From assembly GCA_038503035.1 (NCBI GenBank), contig JAVSML010021632.1:1-64000 (forward strand): DNA of 64,000 nucleotides, read 5' to 3'. The stretch is from Crocodylus rhombifer (lineage: Eukaryota; Chordata; Crocodylia; Crocodylidae). A program made the position numbers and the translations under genes. Within the stretch, counting starts at the first letter, position 1, and the number at the start of each line of letters is the position of its first letter. The notes beneath the pieces were generated by a model. It searched no databases and was not told the DNA's origin. It worked only from the letters and a program-made list of their open reading frames with translations. Below, in pieces: positions 34,780 to 46,395 of this stretch.

Positions 34780-35280
34780 TTTGGTATGGTGGGGGCTAGT
34801 GGGAGGAGGTTTGAGGGGATTGGGAAGCCAGGCAGACTCCAGGGGGGGATCAGGGGTGGCAAGCAGGGTCTGTGGGGAGCATTGGAAGAGCTAATAAGGT
34901 CCATGAGGAGGGTTGGGGGGATCAGGGGCCTAACAGGGTCTGCAGGAGGGGAGATCAGGGAAGCAAATGGGGTCCATGGGTGGGATCAAGGGAGCTATCA
35001 GGGTCTGCAGGTGAGATTAGAGAGACATGGGGAGCAAGCAGGGTCCATAGGGGAGATTGAAGGGATCAAGGGGACAAGTACAACTTCCCAGGAGTGCTTG
35101 GGGAGTCAGAGAAGGAGCAAATGAGATCCGCAAGGGGGATGGGGGGGATCTGGGGAGCAAGCAAGGTCAATGGGAGAGACTGGGGGGGCAGTCACAGTTC
35201 ACCAGGAAGTCTTGAGGGATTAGGGGGCAAGTAGGGTCTGCAGGAGGGTTGGTGCGGTCTGGAAAGGTTTGGCAGGTTCA
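34780..35280 (+). repeat. G-rich minisatellite
   Basis: Degenerate units combine GGGGATCAGGGG, AGCAAGCAGGGTC and TGCAGGAGGG or TCCATGGGTGGG about every 40-70 bp from 34780 to 35280. Many runs of three or more G occur on the plus strand. Frames through it (for example 34786-35124) are by-products of the repeat. Confidence 0.75.
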
Positions 35281-35562
35281 AGGGGGCCTAGCTGAATATT
35301 CAAGGACTTGGGAGGATGGTGGGGGGACACTCTCTCCCCCTGGTCCAGGGGTTGTTTTTAGCCCTCAAACCCCCTCCTCGACACACCCCAGATGAACAAC
35401 CTCCCCCTCTGGAGAGCCTACCCCCCCCACACACACATTCTGCCCACCCATCCTCCAATGTCAACTTACTTCCTTGGCTGCCTGCACCAGCAAATGCTAA
35501 GTAAACCAGCACCAGGTGTGGCTTGCAGGATGGGGGATTTGGCAGTCTTCACCCAATACGGC

Positions 35563-35632
35563 CCCTGAAAGTGCTCTACAGCTGTAACCAAACACAAGTG
35601 CATGGCTATGGAGCACTTTAAAAGGGCCCAAT
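35563..35632. mobile_element. 70-bp palindromic MITE, copy 1
   Basis: GGCCCCTGAAAGTGCTCTAC at the left and GGAGCACTTTAAAAGGGCCC at the right are imperfect inverted repeats around a CAAACACAAGTGCAT centre. The same structure occurs at 36582-36650. Confidence 0.5.
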
Positions 35633-36581
35633 CCTATGACAATTGTTGGGCAGAAACATGAGCCCTACTTTTCTGTAGGCAAGGAGAACTATGCAATTAA
35701 CCCACAGTACTCATCCAATATCAGTCAGAAGCTTTATTGAATACAAAAATAAGAGAAGGATTCACTAAAAACAAAACAATCAATCAACTTACGACTGCCA
35801 GTATATAAGCAGGCAGTTACAAAAACTGAGTGTGTTGTCATGAATCTCACCATGTCACAGTCTGTCTAGAGCTGTGAGCCAGGAGTCACTCTCCTCAGTC
35901 AGCCTCACTGAGTGAGCTTCTTGAGTTGCGCTGCTCCAGTTCTGAGGGCTTGATCTTTTCTCTCAGAAATTTATGCAGATGGTACGAAAGGCAAACAACA
36001 AACATCTCACTTGCTTACTGTTATTTAACCATTTAGTAACATCGTCATCATTAATACTAGCCAAGCTTGTTATATAATATTTGGCTTATAAATCCTAAAT
36101 TTACAATAACACAACCTTACACACCTGAAATATTTTCCTATTATTTTCCTGTCCCCACACTAGTTAGTCCCAGTGGTCACCATGTTATGGTTTTATTTAC
36201 AATTTTATTGTTCTTGTTGTTCCCTGGCATTTTACTAGGATTAACTTTAGGCCAATCATTGACAATCATTAACTAAATCTTCTTAAAAAAATTCTAAAAG
36301 CTCTGACAACTTAATAGAACCACATTTAATTTTCCTCACAACAACAATCTGAACCCCCGTTGCTTGAGGGTTCAGATAAAGATGCTCCAAAACAGAGTGC
36401 CTTCAATAACTTTTGTGCATAATGGGAGCAGGGCTGGGCTGATGCAGCTGAGCCCTGCTTCCAGCACTGTCTTTGGAATGGTAGGGGGGGAAGGATGTAG
36501 AGGGAATTCAGTCTGGGGTTTTTTTAGCCAGTGCTGAAGGCTGGGGTGGCTGGATTGGTGGATTGGTTGGGGAGGGGGGCT

Positions 36582-36650
36582 TCTGAAGCACTCTGCAGCC
36601 ATGCACTCATGTTTTGGTCACAGCTATAGAGTGCTTTCAAGGGCCAGATC
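36582..36650. mobile_element. 70-bp palindromic MITE, copy 2
   Basis: GAAGCACTCTGCAGCCATGC at the left and CAGCTATAGAGTGCTTTCAA at the right form the same inverted repeat as at 35563, in opposite orientation as judged by the asymmetric centre. Confidence 0.5.
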
Positions 36651-38029
36651 AGGCAAAATTTTTCACATCTGTCCATATAAGGTCAAGTCAGAATGTGGAA
36701 CAGCAATGTATGAGAAACTAGGACAAGGGTTACAACAGCAGAGTTATGAGATGTACATGATACATGTACATTCTGTTCATTCCTCTTTGGATAAAAGAAA
36801 TAATGCAATATTCTACATTTATACACAAAATATTTCAAATGGATGACTAGACCCAGCATCACAACAGATGTTGCTTAAAGATAGCACCCACAGTAGACAG
36901 AAAGAAAAGCAACTTCAATACATTGCTAAAAATTAATTGTATTTTGCACAAAGACTGAGAGTTGCCACCATAGGCGATGCGAAGTGGGAGCATGTGCCCC
37001 ACCTGACAGGGCTGCCGCTAACACCGCCACTAGCATACGCAGGTACTCGCCAGCTCTGCCCCTGCTGCCAATGCCCAGACGCAGAAGGCACCAGTCACCC
37101 ATTGTTGCCACTGACATTTCAGTTAACCAAGCACAACTGTAGAAAAAAATCAAGTCAAAGCCTATTTCACAGTAAGCAATATTTCAATCAGATTATTTGC
37201 AATATAAAATCATACAGTTTGTCATATATTATGTATGATTCTTTGCTTGATTGATGTAGAAATGTGAGGCTCACTTAGCTATTTCAGAAACTAGGAACCA
37301 AAGCCAAGATTTGTCATAACTGGGGACATTCCTTAAAAATAAGTTGGCAATCTATTCTGAGATCCAGCTCAAACTGTAAACAGAAAGCTGTTTTTCAGTT
37401 CCATTTTAGAAGTTTTCTTTGTCAGGAGAAACAAATGAAGGAAAACAGCATAAAGTGCTCAATATTTGTTTGAAAGTGACACAGACACACCCACACACCT
37501 AGGCACCAAGAGGAAAAAAAGGTTAAGAAAGAGTTTTTTTAAAAAAAGATCATTCCCAGCATTAATGGTTTAGAATGGATGATGAAACTTATGCACCTGA
37601 GGTACAGCCATGTATAATACATAAGCATTCCAGTGGCAATGCCAAAATATCCAAAAGAAAGCAAGAATCCAGGCACCTATATAATAACTTTAAACTTGTC
37701 TGAGCCCTTCAAGAAGCTTTCTCTGGGTTCCCAACTCTGTTTGAATCTGTTCCAGGAGGTTTTATCACTTAATGAGGACATTAATGACTGATCTACTGTA
37801 CTGTACTCAGGGAGGCAAATGAACATCACTATTACACTTTAAAATCCCACTGGACTACTATATAAATTGGATTCCACATTTTATTTATTCTAATAAATGC
37901 CTTATCATTTATCTCTCAGGTGACTCTCAGCAGTCTCCTGGTGATTTATATCTAATTCCTGGAGACTCCAGGGCAATCCTGGAGGGTTGGTAACCCTGTT
38001 TCTCACTTTCATCTATGGCAGCAGTTCCC

Positions 38030-38163
38030 AAACTGTGTCGCAACCCTGAATTGGGTGGCAACATCAGTGGATGTGAGGAGGAGTGGAGAGCTGTGGGTTG
38101 GGAATGAGGGGGCAGGAGCCATAAATGGGGTCATGCTGAGGAAAAGTTTAGGAAGCACTGATC
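38030..38163. mobile_element. hAT-type short element
   Basis: The left CAGCAGTTCCCAAACTGTG and right AAAGTTTAGGAAGCACTG are imperfect inverted termini around a 130-bp body containing GTCGCAACCCTGAATTGGG. A fragment with the same opening (AGTAGTTCCCAAACTTTT) lies at 40407. Confidence 0.6.
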
Positions 38164-38240
38164 TACAGGATAGTTTTTTTCACCAATGTATTTGTAAGGA
38201 ACTTCCACTTTTACAGTGAACTGTAGCATGAGACAGGAGT

Positions 38241-38930
38241 GTAGGTTGTAGCCGTGTTGATCTAAGGACATAGGCAGACAAGGTTCTTTGGGTGAATCTG
38301 GTATCTTTTATTAGACCAACTTAAATAGTTGGAAAAAATATGTAAGAAAGCTTTTGGGTTTAAAAACCCTTTGTCAGGCTAAGGAAGTTTCTACACTTGG
38401 TGTGTGCTCTTCCTGGATGGAATGAAAAGTAAAGAAGCCAGAGGCTGGGCTGGTGCGCATGCAAGACAGGCAGTCAGCGAAGATGTAAACTGAGGAGTCA
38501 GTGGGGGACAGACAGTCTGGGTTGGGGGGAGGAGGGGGTGAACAGTGGAGAGGTACCTGGGGAATCAGATGTCAGGCAGGTTATAATGTGTCATAAATCC
38601 AACATCTATATTTAGTCCATGATTTTTAGTATCCAGGAGGTTGATGAAGTGGAGTTCATAGGCTCGTCTCTGAGAAGGGATTTGTAAGTTTCCTTTGGGG
38701 ATTAGAACTGAGAGATTAGAGACAGAGTGGTTTTCTTGTGAGAAATGTGGCCCCACAGGTAATATTCCTGTCCTCGATAGATTTCCAGTGTGTGTTCATT
38801 CTGGTGCGCAGTTGTTGTTTGGTCTCTCCTACATATTTTCCATCAGGGCACTTGGTGCATTGGATGAGATATTTTACATTTCTGGAGGTGCAGCTATAAT
38901 CTTACAGTGGGCATTAATTTGAACAATCTT
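38241..38930 (-). mobile_element. Penelope-like element, GIY-YIG end and 3' tail
   Basis: On the minus strand, 38880-38718 reads NVKYLIQCTKCPDGKYVGET, then KQQLRTRMNTHW, the GIY-YIG-type endonuclease core that ends Penelope-like polymerases (YLIQC at 38872-38858, YVGET at 38835-38821). A TAA stop follows at about 38718. Further along come a HFINLLDTKN-like piece, a worn hammerhead-like core (CTGACAA at 38377-38371) and the terminal words GGTCTAATAAAAGATACC and ATCAACACGGCTACAACC. The reverse transcriptase part is absent. This copy explains the shorter repeats at 4720, 15605, 24376, 46396 and 49110. Confidence 0.8.
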
Positions 38931-38972
38931 TCCAGGTGACCAGCCAATTACAAAAAAATTGAGTTCTGGCCA

Positions 38973-39313
38973 CAGGTGCCTGTAGACGAGTGGGGACGCT
39001 GCTCCAATGTACTGCAATTACAGCACATTGGAACAGACTCAATTCATCTAATTAATGGTAATTAGCACATTCCAGCAGCCTCCACGTCTCATGTATTCAG
39101 TGTCTCCATGCTTCAAAATGATGGTTGGGATACCTTAAGTAAAGCTCAGCAAACACTTTTTAGTTAAAGCACCCCTGCCACCATTTTAAAGCACAGGATA
39201 CTGAAGCACAGGATGCTGCAACATGAGATGTTGCAGGCACTTTAATTAGAGAGGCTCACAGAGCCACTCTAATTAAAGCACTCTCCCCCCACAAGCAAGT
39301 GTAGAGATGCCCA
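38973..39313. mobile_element. Short dispersed element with GGCAT...CTACAC ends
   Basis: The left end is CAGGTGCCTGTAGACGAGTG and the right CAAGTGTAGAGATGCCCA, loosely inverted. The body has paired TTAATTAG/CTAATTAA words and GTCTCATGTATTCAGTGTCT, CCATGCTTCAAAATGATGG. A second copy, inverted, at 51675-53070 shares all of these. Confidence 0.6.
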
Positions 39314-39692
39314 AATGACCAGATTCTCTTTTATTTTTTAAGACTAATTTCAAAATTCATTTGATTTCATCTTCAAAATGCTCACTGTGACTGCTTTTTC
39401 TTTATGAAGACGATGCAGCACCCTGATGTACTCACACAAAAAGTGTTTTATAAATGCAAACATGTGTTAGCTTCCTGAACAGCTTCACACACAGAGTAAA
39501 ATACTGTAGTGTTATAATTTTATGGGAAGGCAGACGAGCTGCAAAACTTTATAAGGCAATTGCTATTTCTCTACAGAGATGTTATACAGTAAATGAATTT
39601 CAAAAATCTTTATTACTAGACTGGGTGCCAAGTAATTTTGGAAAAAGTAGATCTAGTGATGGTTTCATTGGTCCAGAATGAATATAAAAATA

Positions 39693-39785
39693 CATGTGAT
39701 CTGTAATCTGCCATACTATCCTTTGATATTCATATCCTTTGATGATCTGTAATCTACCATCCTATCCGTTGACGTTTATATGAGA
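39693..39785. repeat. 46-bp tandem duplication
   Basis: GATCTGTAATCTGCCATACT followed by ATCCTTTGATATTCATAT recurs as GATCTGTAATCTACCATCCT and ATCCGTTGACGTTTATAT. Confidence 0.7.
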
Positions 39786-40831
39786 AAATAACTTGTACTG
39801 TCAACAATTCTGTTTATGAAACGCAAGTAACTAAAAAAATACATTCTCAGGCCAACAAGGTCAGTTCTGCAATTGCACTAGCATGCTACTCCTTTGTTTT
39901 CTCAAGCAATCTTAACAAATATGATTTTATATGGGCTCTGAAGTATAACAAATCACTTGTGCATCCTAGGTGATCTATAATGTTCAGTTCAGAGTACATG
40001 ATATGACTTTACATTCAAGCTTTGAATAGGAAATTATACCAAATGCTTCCTTTCTGTTCACTAAAGCCATATATTTATATTCTATAGTTTTAAATACACT
40101 CATGTAGGGAGGGGGGATACTTCCCATTTTAAGAACATTTTTCCAATATAAAAGATCCTGAAGTCTAATACCTACCGGTACAAATTTTTGACATAAAGTG
40201 ATGAATTTGTATGAAGTGAGCAATACATATTCCAAAGCACTCCATGCAAAATCATCTCAATAATTTAAAAAACACCCCTTGGAACTTCTGCAGTTAATAT
40301 ACGTTTTTCCATTTCTTTTATAATAAAAAATAGAAGACCAACCCTATTCAAAGGCCGAGATACCTCAGACACGTACTTGCTTTGAGGGCAAATGGGTCTA
40401 GGTCAGTAGTTCCCAAACTTTTATTTCCCCGCATCCCGGTGCTGGGAGCAGTGTGCAGTGGCAGCCCAGGGACGGAACAGGGGAGCTCATCTTTTCTATG
40501 CAGCACCACCAGCATTGCCCCCATGACCCTCATTTGGTTACTTATTATTTATCACCAATGCTAAGCATTCAAAAACCCTAAGTAAAAAGCCAAGAAAACC
40601 TAAGAAATTCCCTTTTTTCAAAAAAATCAAGAAATTTTTAAAAATAATGAATTTTGGTCACTTTTTATTTGAACATTCTGAAACAAATCAACTGCTGGTT
40701 CCTAGAAATATTTCTTTGAGAGAAGTCTTACGTTTTTGCAGATGAAAAATAGACTGAAAATTTGAATGATCACTCTAAATGATCTCAAGCATAAAAATTC
40801 CAATCTGGATTTTCATCCCTCACACCTTAAG

Positions 40832-41040
40832 GCAGGGATGGGCAATTATTTGGGCTGGAAGGCCATTTAAGGAAATTTGGTGAGCTGTTGAGAGCTGGGG
40901 AGGAGCTGCTGACCTGGCAGGAGAAATAGGGTCAATGAAGGCCAGGCTTAAGCCAATTGATCCTATCTGGTCCTGGGCATTTCTGCCTCGCACCCACCAC
41001 CAGGGATACCAGATGGAGAGGGCAGACAAACTCTCCATGG
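40832..41040 (+). mobile_element. hAT-type 5' fragment
   Basis: GGCAGGGATGGGCAATTATT, then TGGGCTGGAAGGCCATTT is the opening of the CAGGGGTGGGCAA class. The right terminus is not seen before the LTR at 41049. Confidence 0.45.
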
Positions 41041-41048
41041 AAACCAGC

Positions 41049-41542
41049 TTTAACAGAGAACCCTAGCCCTGTTACCAGAAAATGGGCCTGTCCCTTTTAG
41101 ACCAGAACTTTCTGGGCACAGACTGCTGGCAGAGTATGGGGGTAAAAGCTGAGCCTGGCCAGCTAGTCAGGTGACCAGAAGGGGGCAGGCCAGAACTATA
41201 AAAACCCTGGGGTTGGTGGCAGTTGTGGTCAGCAGGTAAGGGGGAAGGAGTTTGTGCATAAGACTTCCACAGAAAGGCTTGGCTACCAGTCCAGCTGCTG
41301 TGGGACAGGAACTCCTGAGGACTCTCAGAGAAGCAACGGCAGCCCCAGAAGAAGGACTGTAACAGACAGTGGGAAGCAGAAGCACGGAGCTCTGAAAACA
41401 TGTAAGCTGGATTTAATTTTTGTGTGTATGTGTGTGGTGGTTCTAGCCCATGGACATACTGTTTATATTTTTTTGATTGATTGACACCAGTGGTTTGTGG
41501 TTGAGGCTGTAGGAGAGAAGGAGGCCTCATTGGTGCCTTGGT
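41049..41542 (+). mobile_element. Partial endogenous retrovirus LTR
   Basis: It aligns with the minus-strand LTR at 45651-46395: AGCCCTGTTACCA, CCAGAACTTTCTGGGCACAG, GGCCAGCTAGTCAGG, the TATA-box region GCCAGAACTATAAAAACCC (TATA near 41200), a GATTGATTGACACCAGTGG block and AGGCCTCATTGGTGCC. The first bases (TTTAACAG) are a worn form of TGTAACAG. The rest of the LTR is missing and CR1 sequence starts at about 41543. A shorter echo (GAGGCTGTAGGGGAGGAGGA) lies near 49640. Confidence 0.65.
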
Positions 41543-42462
41543 TGCACGCTGTTCAACATCTTCATCAGTGACTTGGACGAGGAGATAAATAGCACCCTGT
41601 TGAAATTTGCTGATGACACTAACTTGTGGGGGGATGTGGGCACACTAGAAGGTAGCATCAGGCTTCAATCAGACCTAGACAGGCTACAAGGGTGGACAGA
41701 TGTGAATAGGATGGGATTCAACACGGACAAGTGCAAGGTGATGCACCTGGGGAGGAACAACCGGCACCATACCTACAGGCTGGGGAACTCCCCACTTGTC
41801 AGCACAGAGGCGGAAAAGGATCTTGGAGTCATAATTGACTCCAAGATGAACATGGGTCGGCAGTGTGGGGAGGCAGTCAGCAAGGCCAACTGTACCTTGT
41901 CATGCATCCACAGATGCATCTCAAGCAGGTCCAAAGAGGTGATCCTCCCGCTCTATGCGGCACTGGTCAGGCCGCAACTGGAGTACTGCATCCAGTTCTG
42001 GGTGCCGCACTTCAAGAGGGATGCGGACAGCATGGAGAGGGGTCCAGAAGAGGGCCACTCGCATGATCAGGGGACAGCAGGGCAGGCCCTACGAGGAGAG
42101 GCTACGGGACCTGAACCTGTTCAGCCTCCAAAAGAGAAGACTGAGGGGGGATCTAGTGGCCTGTTATAAACTAGTCAGGGGCATTCGGGGAGTCCCTGTT
42201 CCCCTGTGCACTGCCAGGAGTGACCAGGAAGGTTTAGGTTAGATATCAGGAGGCACTACTTCATGGTCAGGGTGGCTAGGATCTGGAACCAACTTCCAAG
42301 ACAGGTGGTCCTGGCTTCTACCCTGGGGGTTTTTAAGAGGAGGTTGGATGAACATCTTGCTGGGGTTGTTTGACCCCAGTATTGTTTCCTGCCATGGCAG
42401 AGGGTCGGACTACATGATCTACTCAGATCCCTTCCGACCCTAGAAACTATGAAACTATGAAG
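41543..42462 (+). mobile_element. CR1 LINE 3' part with FADD motif
   Basis: The frame from 41573 reads LKFADDTNLWGD (the FADD catalytic motif at 41606-41617), [58 protein letters not shown] and [20 protein letters not shown] +1-type shift near 42045 moves it to the frame starting [15 protein letters not shown]. The 3' end has CTTGCTGGGGTTGTTTGACC, CTACATGATCTACTCAGATCC and a GAAACTATGAAACTATGA tail. 5' truncated, one evident frameshift. Confidence 0.9.
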
Positions 42463-42639
42463 AAAAATCAGATGTTCATAGGAGAAGAAAACAGACAGAC
42501 AGCACACAATTTTTACATAGCTCTTAACACTGAAGCAAACAATCAAAGAAGTGTCCAGTGCACGCAAGCAACAGACGGAATAAAACCCACAACACAAAAG
42601 GAGTGACATGCACACACAGACCTTTTGCAGCACAGGAAA

Positions 42640-45112
42640 GATCGGTATGAAGCGTGCTGGAAAGGCAGGTGCCAGGTCTTCTGGCAGGAGGGAGAGGGGG
42701 AGGGGGAGAGCTAGAGCTGCAAGCCCCTTCACTCCCAAACACAGACCCAAGCAGCCATGACATCAGTGCTGCCAGTGGAAGCAAAGAGGTGGGAGCAGTG
42801 TCTGCACCAGACATCCCTGCACCTGCACCACCTCCCCTCAGTCCAGAAGTGGGCACCAGCAGTGGAGTCACTGTCTCCTCCACCCCAATGTCATCTCTCA
42901 GCGTAAGCCTCCCACTGCCAGAGGAGGAGCTGGAGCTGGAACCAGGGATGCTGAGCACGTTGGCTCAAGCAATTCTGGGGACTGAGGGGAAATCAGAGTT
43001 TGTGCTCCACACCCCTCAAGTTTCCCCTAGACCCAGGTCTCCTCTGGAAAGCAGCACCTCAGAGGAGGCTGAGGTTGTGGAGGTAAGTGGCTCAGCTAAG
43101 GCAGCTCCTCCTGCTGCTTAAGCTTCAGCCTGCTGAGGAGTGGGATAAGGCAGGATCCTCACCCTCAACCCAGAAGCGGGGGGAGCAGTGTAGTGTGGGA
43201 GCATTTTGAGCTGGCAGATGATCCCAGGTTTGACATCTGCCAGCATTGCCAAAGGAACATGAGCCATGGCAAGGATGAGAGACACTTTTCCACCACAGCA
43301 ATGCTGATGCATCTGAGGCAGCACCCCCTTGCCCTTCTTCCTGCTCAGCCTGGCACCAGTGCAAGCGTACTGAAAGGGAAGTCCCCCACTCGCTCCCAAG
43401 TGCCCTTCCCCACAAAGCAGAGGCAGGCCATCCTGAAGCAGTGGAGGACAGGTGGACAGAAAGGGGGGCACGTTCTCAAGGCAAGCAAGATCACCCAGAG
43501 CATTGGGGAGATGCTTGCTCTGGATAGCCATCCCTTCTCCCTAGTTGAGCGGACAGGGTTCAGGTGGTTCGTAGCACTTCTGGCTCCATTTTATAGCGTG
43601 CCCACATGCATCACCTTTAGCAGGATGGTGGTGCTCTCCCTGTATGAGGCATGCAGGAAGTACTTGAGAGAGAAGCTGCGCAAGGCAGGGCCACAGGTAG
43701 CCTTGTACTTCACTTCCAACATCTGGAGCAGCCGGGGTAGCGATCATGCCTACCTCTCCCTCACAGGGCACTGGTGCAATCAGTCAGGCCATTGATGGGC
43801 TCTACTGCAAGCCAAGGTGCTGGATGAGTCCCACATGGCAAGGGAGCTCATGGGGGCCATGAACCGCATGGTGCAGGGGTGGCTTGTTGGGCAGGCTGAG
43901 TTCACCTGTGAGTTTATGGTCATCAACAACAGGGCCAATATGGTGATGGCTGTTCAGATGCCAACTTTGTTGGCATCCACTGTGTGGCACACAGGCTGCA
44001 CCTAATAGTGAGGGATGCCTTGGAGGGGGGCAGAGCTGCTGGTGATGGCGCCACCACCATTACTGCTACAAGCCAGCTGATTTAGAAATGCAGGAAGGTG
44101 GTGGGCTACTTCCACTGCAGCATCAAGGGGAGAAAGATGCCATGGAAGAAACAGGCAGAGCTGAGCATCCCACAGCACAAAATCATGCAGGATGTAGAGA
44201 CTCGGTGGAACTCCACATACTTGATGCTGGAAAGGTTGGTGGAGCAACAGAAGGCCATCCATGAGATGGCCTTGCTTGGGGAGATTGGGATCAGCAGCCT
44301 CCTGAACAGAGCTGAGTGGAGTACCATCTCCCAGATCTTGGTGGTCCTCAAGCCCTTCCTTGAGGCCACCGAGACCCTTAGTGCTGGCAATGCCCTCCTC
44401 AGCCATATGATCCCCATAGTTAGGAAACTGGAGAACCAAATGAAGAAGTTCCAGGGGATCAATGTTCCTGGCTGGGGCAGGCCACTGTCACCAGACATGC
44501 AGGCATTGGTGAGGCAGCTGAAGGACGGCATCAGGAGATGGATGGATCCCTTGCAGTCCAATACAGTCCACATGATGGCAGGCATGTGCAACCTGACGGT
44601 GAAGGGGCATGTGCACTGGCAGCACCAAAGCCCTGGATCACTGGATGCAGGTGCTGGGCAACAAAGTCAAGGAGGCCAAAGTGCAGAGGCGAGGGGATGT
44701 GGAAGAGGGGGATCCACTTTCCCGTGCCAGCACTCCCAGCACCAGCACTGGCACCAGCACCAGCCAGTCTCCTCCACACCAGCCACTGCCAATGTGAGCC
44801 ATGGGCATGGCTTCAATGCTGAGGTTCAAAAGCACCAGACCCCAGCCTCAGGCAGGTAGCGCCGAGGCTTCACTGGCTACCTATCTCGCTGAGGATGTGG
44901 AGCCACTGGACTGCGACCCCTTGGCCTACTGGGCAAGCCACAGCCAGATGTGGAAGGATCTGGCCACAGTTGCCTGGCAACACCTGTCCTGTCCAGCAAC
45001 CAGTGTTCCAAGTGATAGGATGTTCAGCATCCCTGGGGATGTTGTGACACCCCACCGTACCTGCTTGGCTCCTGCTTTGATGGAGCAGCTGGTGTTCCTA
45101 AAGGTGTAGCTC
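42640..45112 (+). pseudogene. ZBED/hAT transposase pseudogene
   Basis: Four collinear pieces lie in changing frames. 42654-43121: a Ser/Pro/Glu-rich N terminus. 43193-43795: a BED zinc finger (FDICQHCQRNMSHGK, then MLMHLRQHP, i.e. C-x2-C and H-x4-H), then the hAT transposase words SHPFSLVERTGFRWF and YFTSNIWSS. 44098-44859: core with IMQDVETRWNSTYLMLERLV. 44801-45109: the dimerisation end with WASHSQMWKDLATVAWQHLS, CPATSVPSDRMFSIPGDVV, ending LVFLKV. At least three frame changes and internal stops (43793, 44004) show it is dead. Terminal inverted repeats were not identified, so the element's full extent is unknown. Confidence 0.85.
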
Positions 45113-45627
45113 CCGCTGCTGGGGTTCCCCAAGCTTCATCTGGAGATGGACTGAGTGCCACCCTCCTCAATCCATCTGCACCAACTTCCTTTTTTCGAGT
45201 TTTTTAAAAGCCAAGTAATGTCCTGCTCTCAGGTGGAGGGGACACTAACTGCATCACTCACCAGCAGGGGAAGAACATGTCCCTGCTAAGCTCATTCCCC
45301 TGCCAGGATGAACTTGGAGGTATGGGATTGGGGCTATGGGGAATGAGGAAGCCCCAAGTCCTAGGCATGACCACTAAAACTGCACCCTGCCAGGGTAGGG
45401 AGGCCTGGTGGGACTGCTGGTGGCATGGCAGCCCCATAAATGCCAGGACCAATGATCCCCTGGTGAAAGGAGAGTAGGAGGTGCCATAACCTCCAGCTAA
45501 TGCACACACACACAAAGTCCTGGATGGGGAACGCCCAGACCTGTCATGTCTTTGACAGGCCCGACGCTTGCTGGTTGCAGTGCAGTTGTGAGGCACCCTG
45601 TGAGCTCAGCTTAGCTGCCCACAATGC

Positions 45628-45650
45628 CAGCTTTTGGGTTGAAAACCCCT
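45628..45650 (-). mobile_element. Penelope-like fragment beyond the LTR
   Basis: The minus strand reads AGGGGTTTTCAACCCAAAAG. It continues the Penelope-like sequence that stops at 46396 on the other side of the solo LTR; the uninterrupted order is seen at 49345-49370. Confidence 0.55.
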
Positions 45651-46395
45651 TGTAACAGGTTGCCCTCCTCAGCGGCATTTTTTTGCTTGCTATCTGCGGC
45701 CTATGAGGGGTGCCCTTGAAGTCCCTTAATGCTTCTCATATCTCATTTTTACTTTCCTGCCACGTTTTGATGGAAATATTATACAGATGTTCTTATAAGC
45801 GGGAGACTGCCTACTGTATTTCTATGTTGGGGTTCTCAGCCATCACAGGCCTTGCCCCCTGTCTTTCTCTAGCTAGGTCTACCAGTCTAAACCCACCAGA
45901 TAGGGTTCGACTCCCAGGCTCTAGCTCCTTGAATGTGGGGCTCGTGACCCTCCTTTTGCCTCTAATATGGAGCCCAAGCTCTCTGGCCCAGAGGCCTGAC
46001 CCCTAGTGTCCCAGCCAGGGGGCTGTAAGTTCAAGACTGGGCAGTGATCTCCAACCCCTCATAATCCAGCCCAAAAGCATGCAACTGCACACCCTGGTGC
46101 ATCAGACCTCCTTGGCCTTTTATGAATGTGCCCAAGGCACCAATGAGGCCTCCTATAGCCTTGTCCACAAACCACCGGTCTATCAATCAACAATCTCTTT
46201 CCCCTTTGGCAGCTACCCTTTACTGCTGCCAAGCCCAGGGTTTTTATAGTTCTGGCCTGCCCCCTTCCAGTAACCTGACTAGCTGGCCAGGCTCAGCTTT
46301 TAACCCCTACCTTGCCAGCAGGCTGTGCCCAGAAAGTTCTGGTCTTAAAGGGACAGACCTACCTTGTGGTAACAGGGCTAGGATTCCCTATTACA
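45651..46395 (-). mobile_element. Solo LTR inserted in a Penelope-like element
   Basis: The ends are TGTAACAGG (45651) and CCTATTACA (46395), which is TG...CA with imperfect short inverted repeats. Flanks are CCCCT at 45646-45650 and TCCCT at 46396-46400, a 5-bp target duplication with one change. The minus strand has a TATA box (AACTATAAAAACCC, about 46246-46233), so transcription would run leftward. Internal viral sequence is absent, so recombination left a single LTR. Sister fragment at 41049-41542. Confidence 0.8.

Noticed and set aside
34786..35124. 112-codon Gly-rich frame
   Set aside because: Product of the G-rich minisatellite.
43118..43531. 137-codon minus-strand frame
   Set aside because: Antisense shadow of the hAT transposase piece at 43193-43795.
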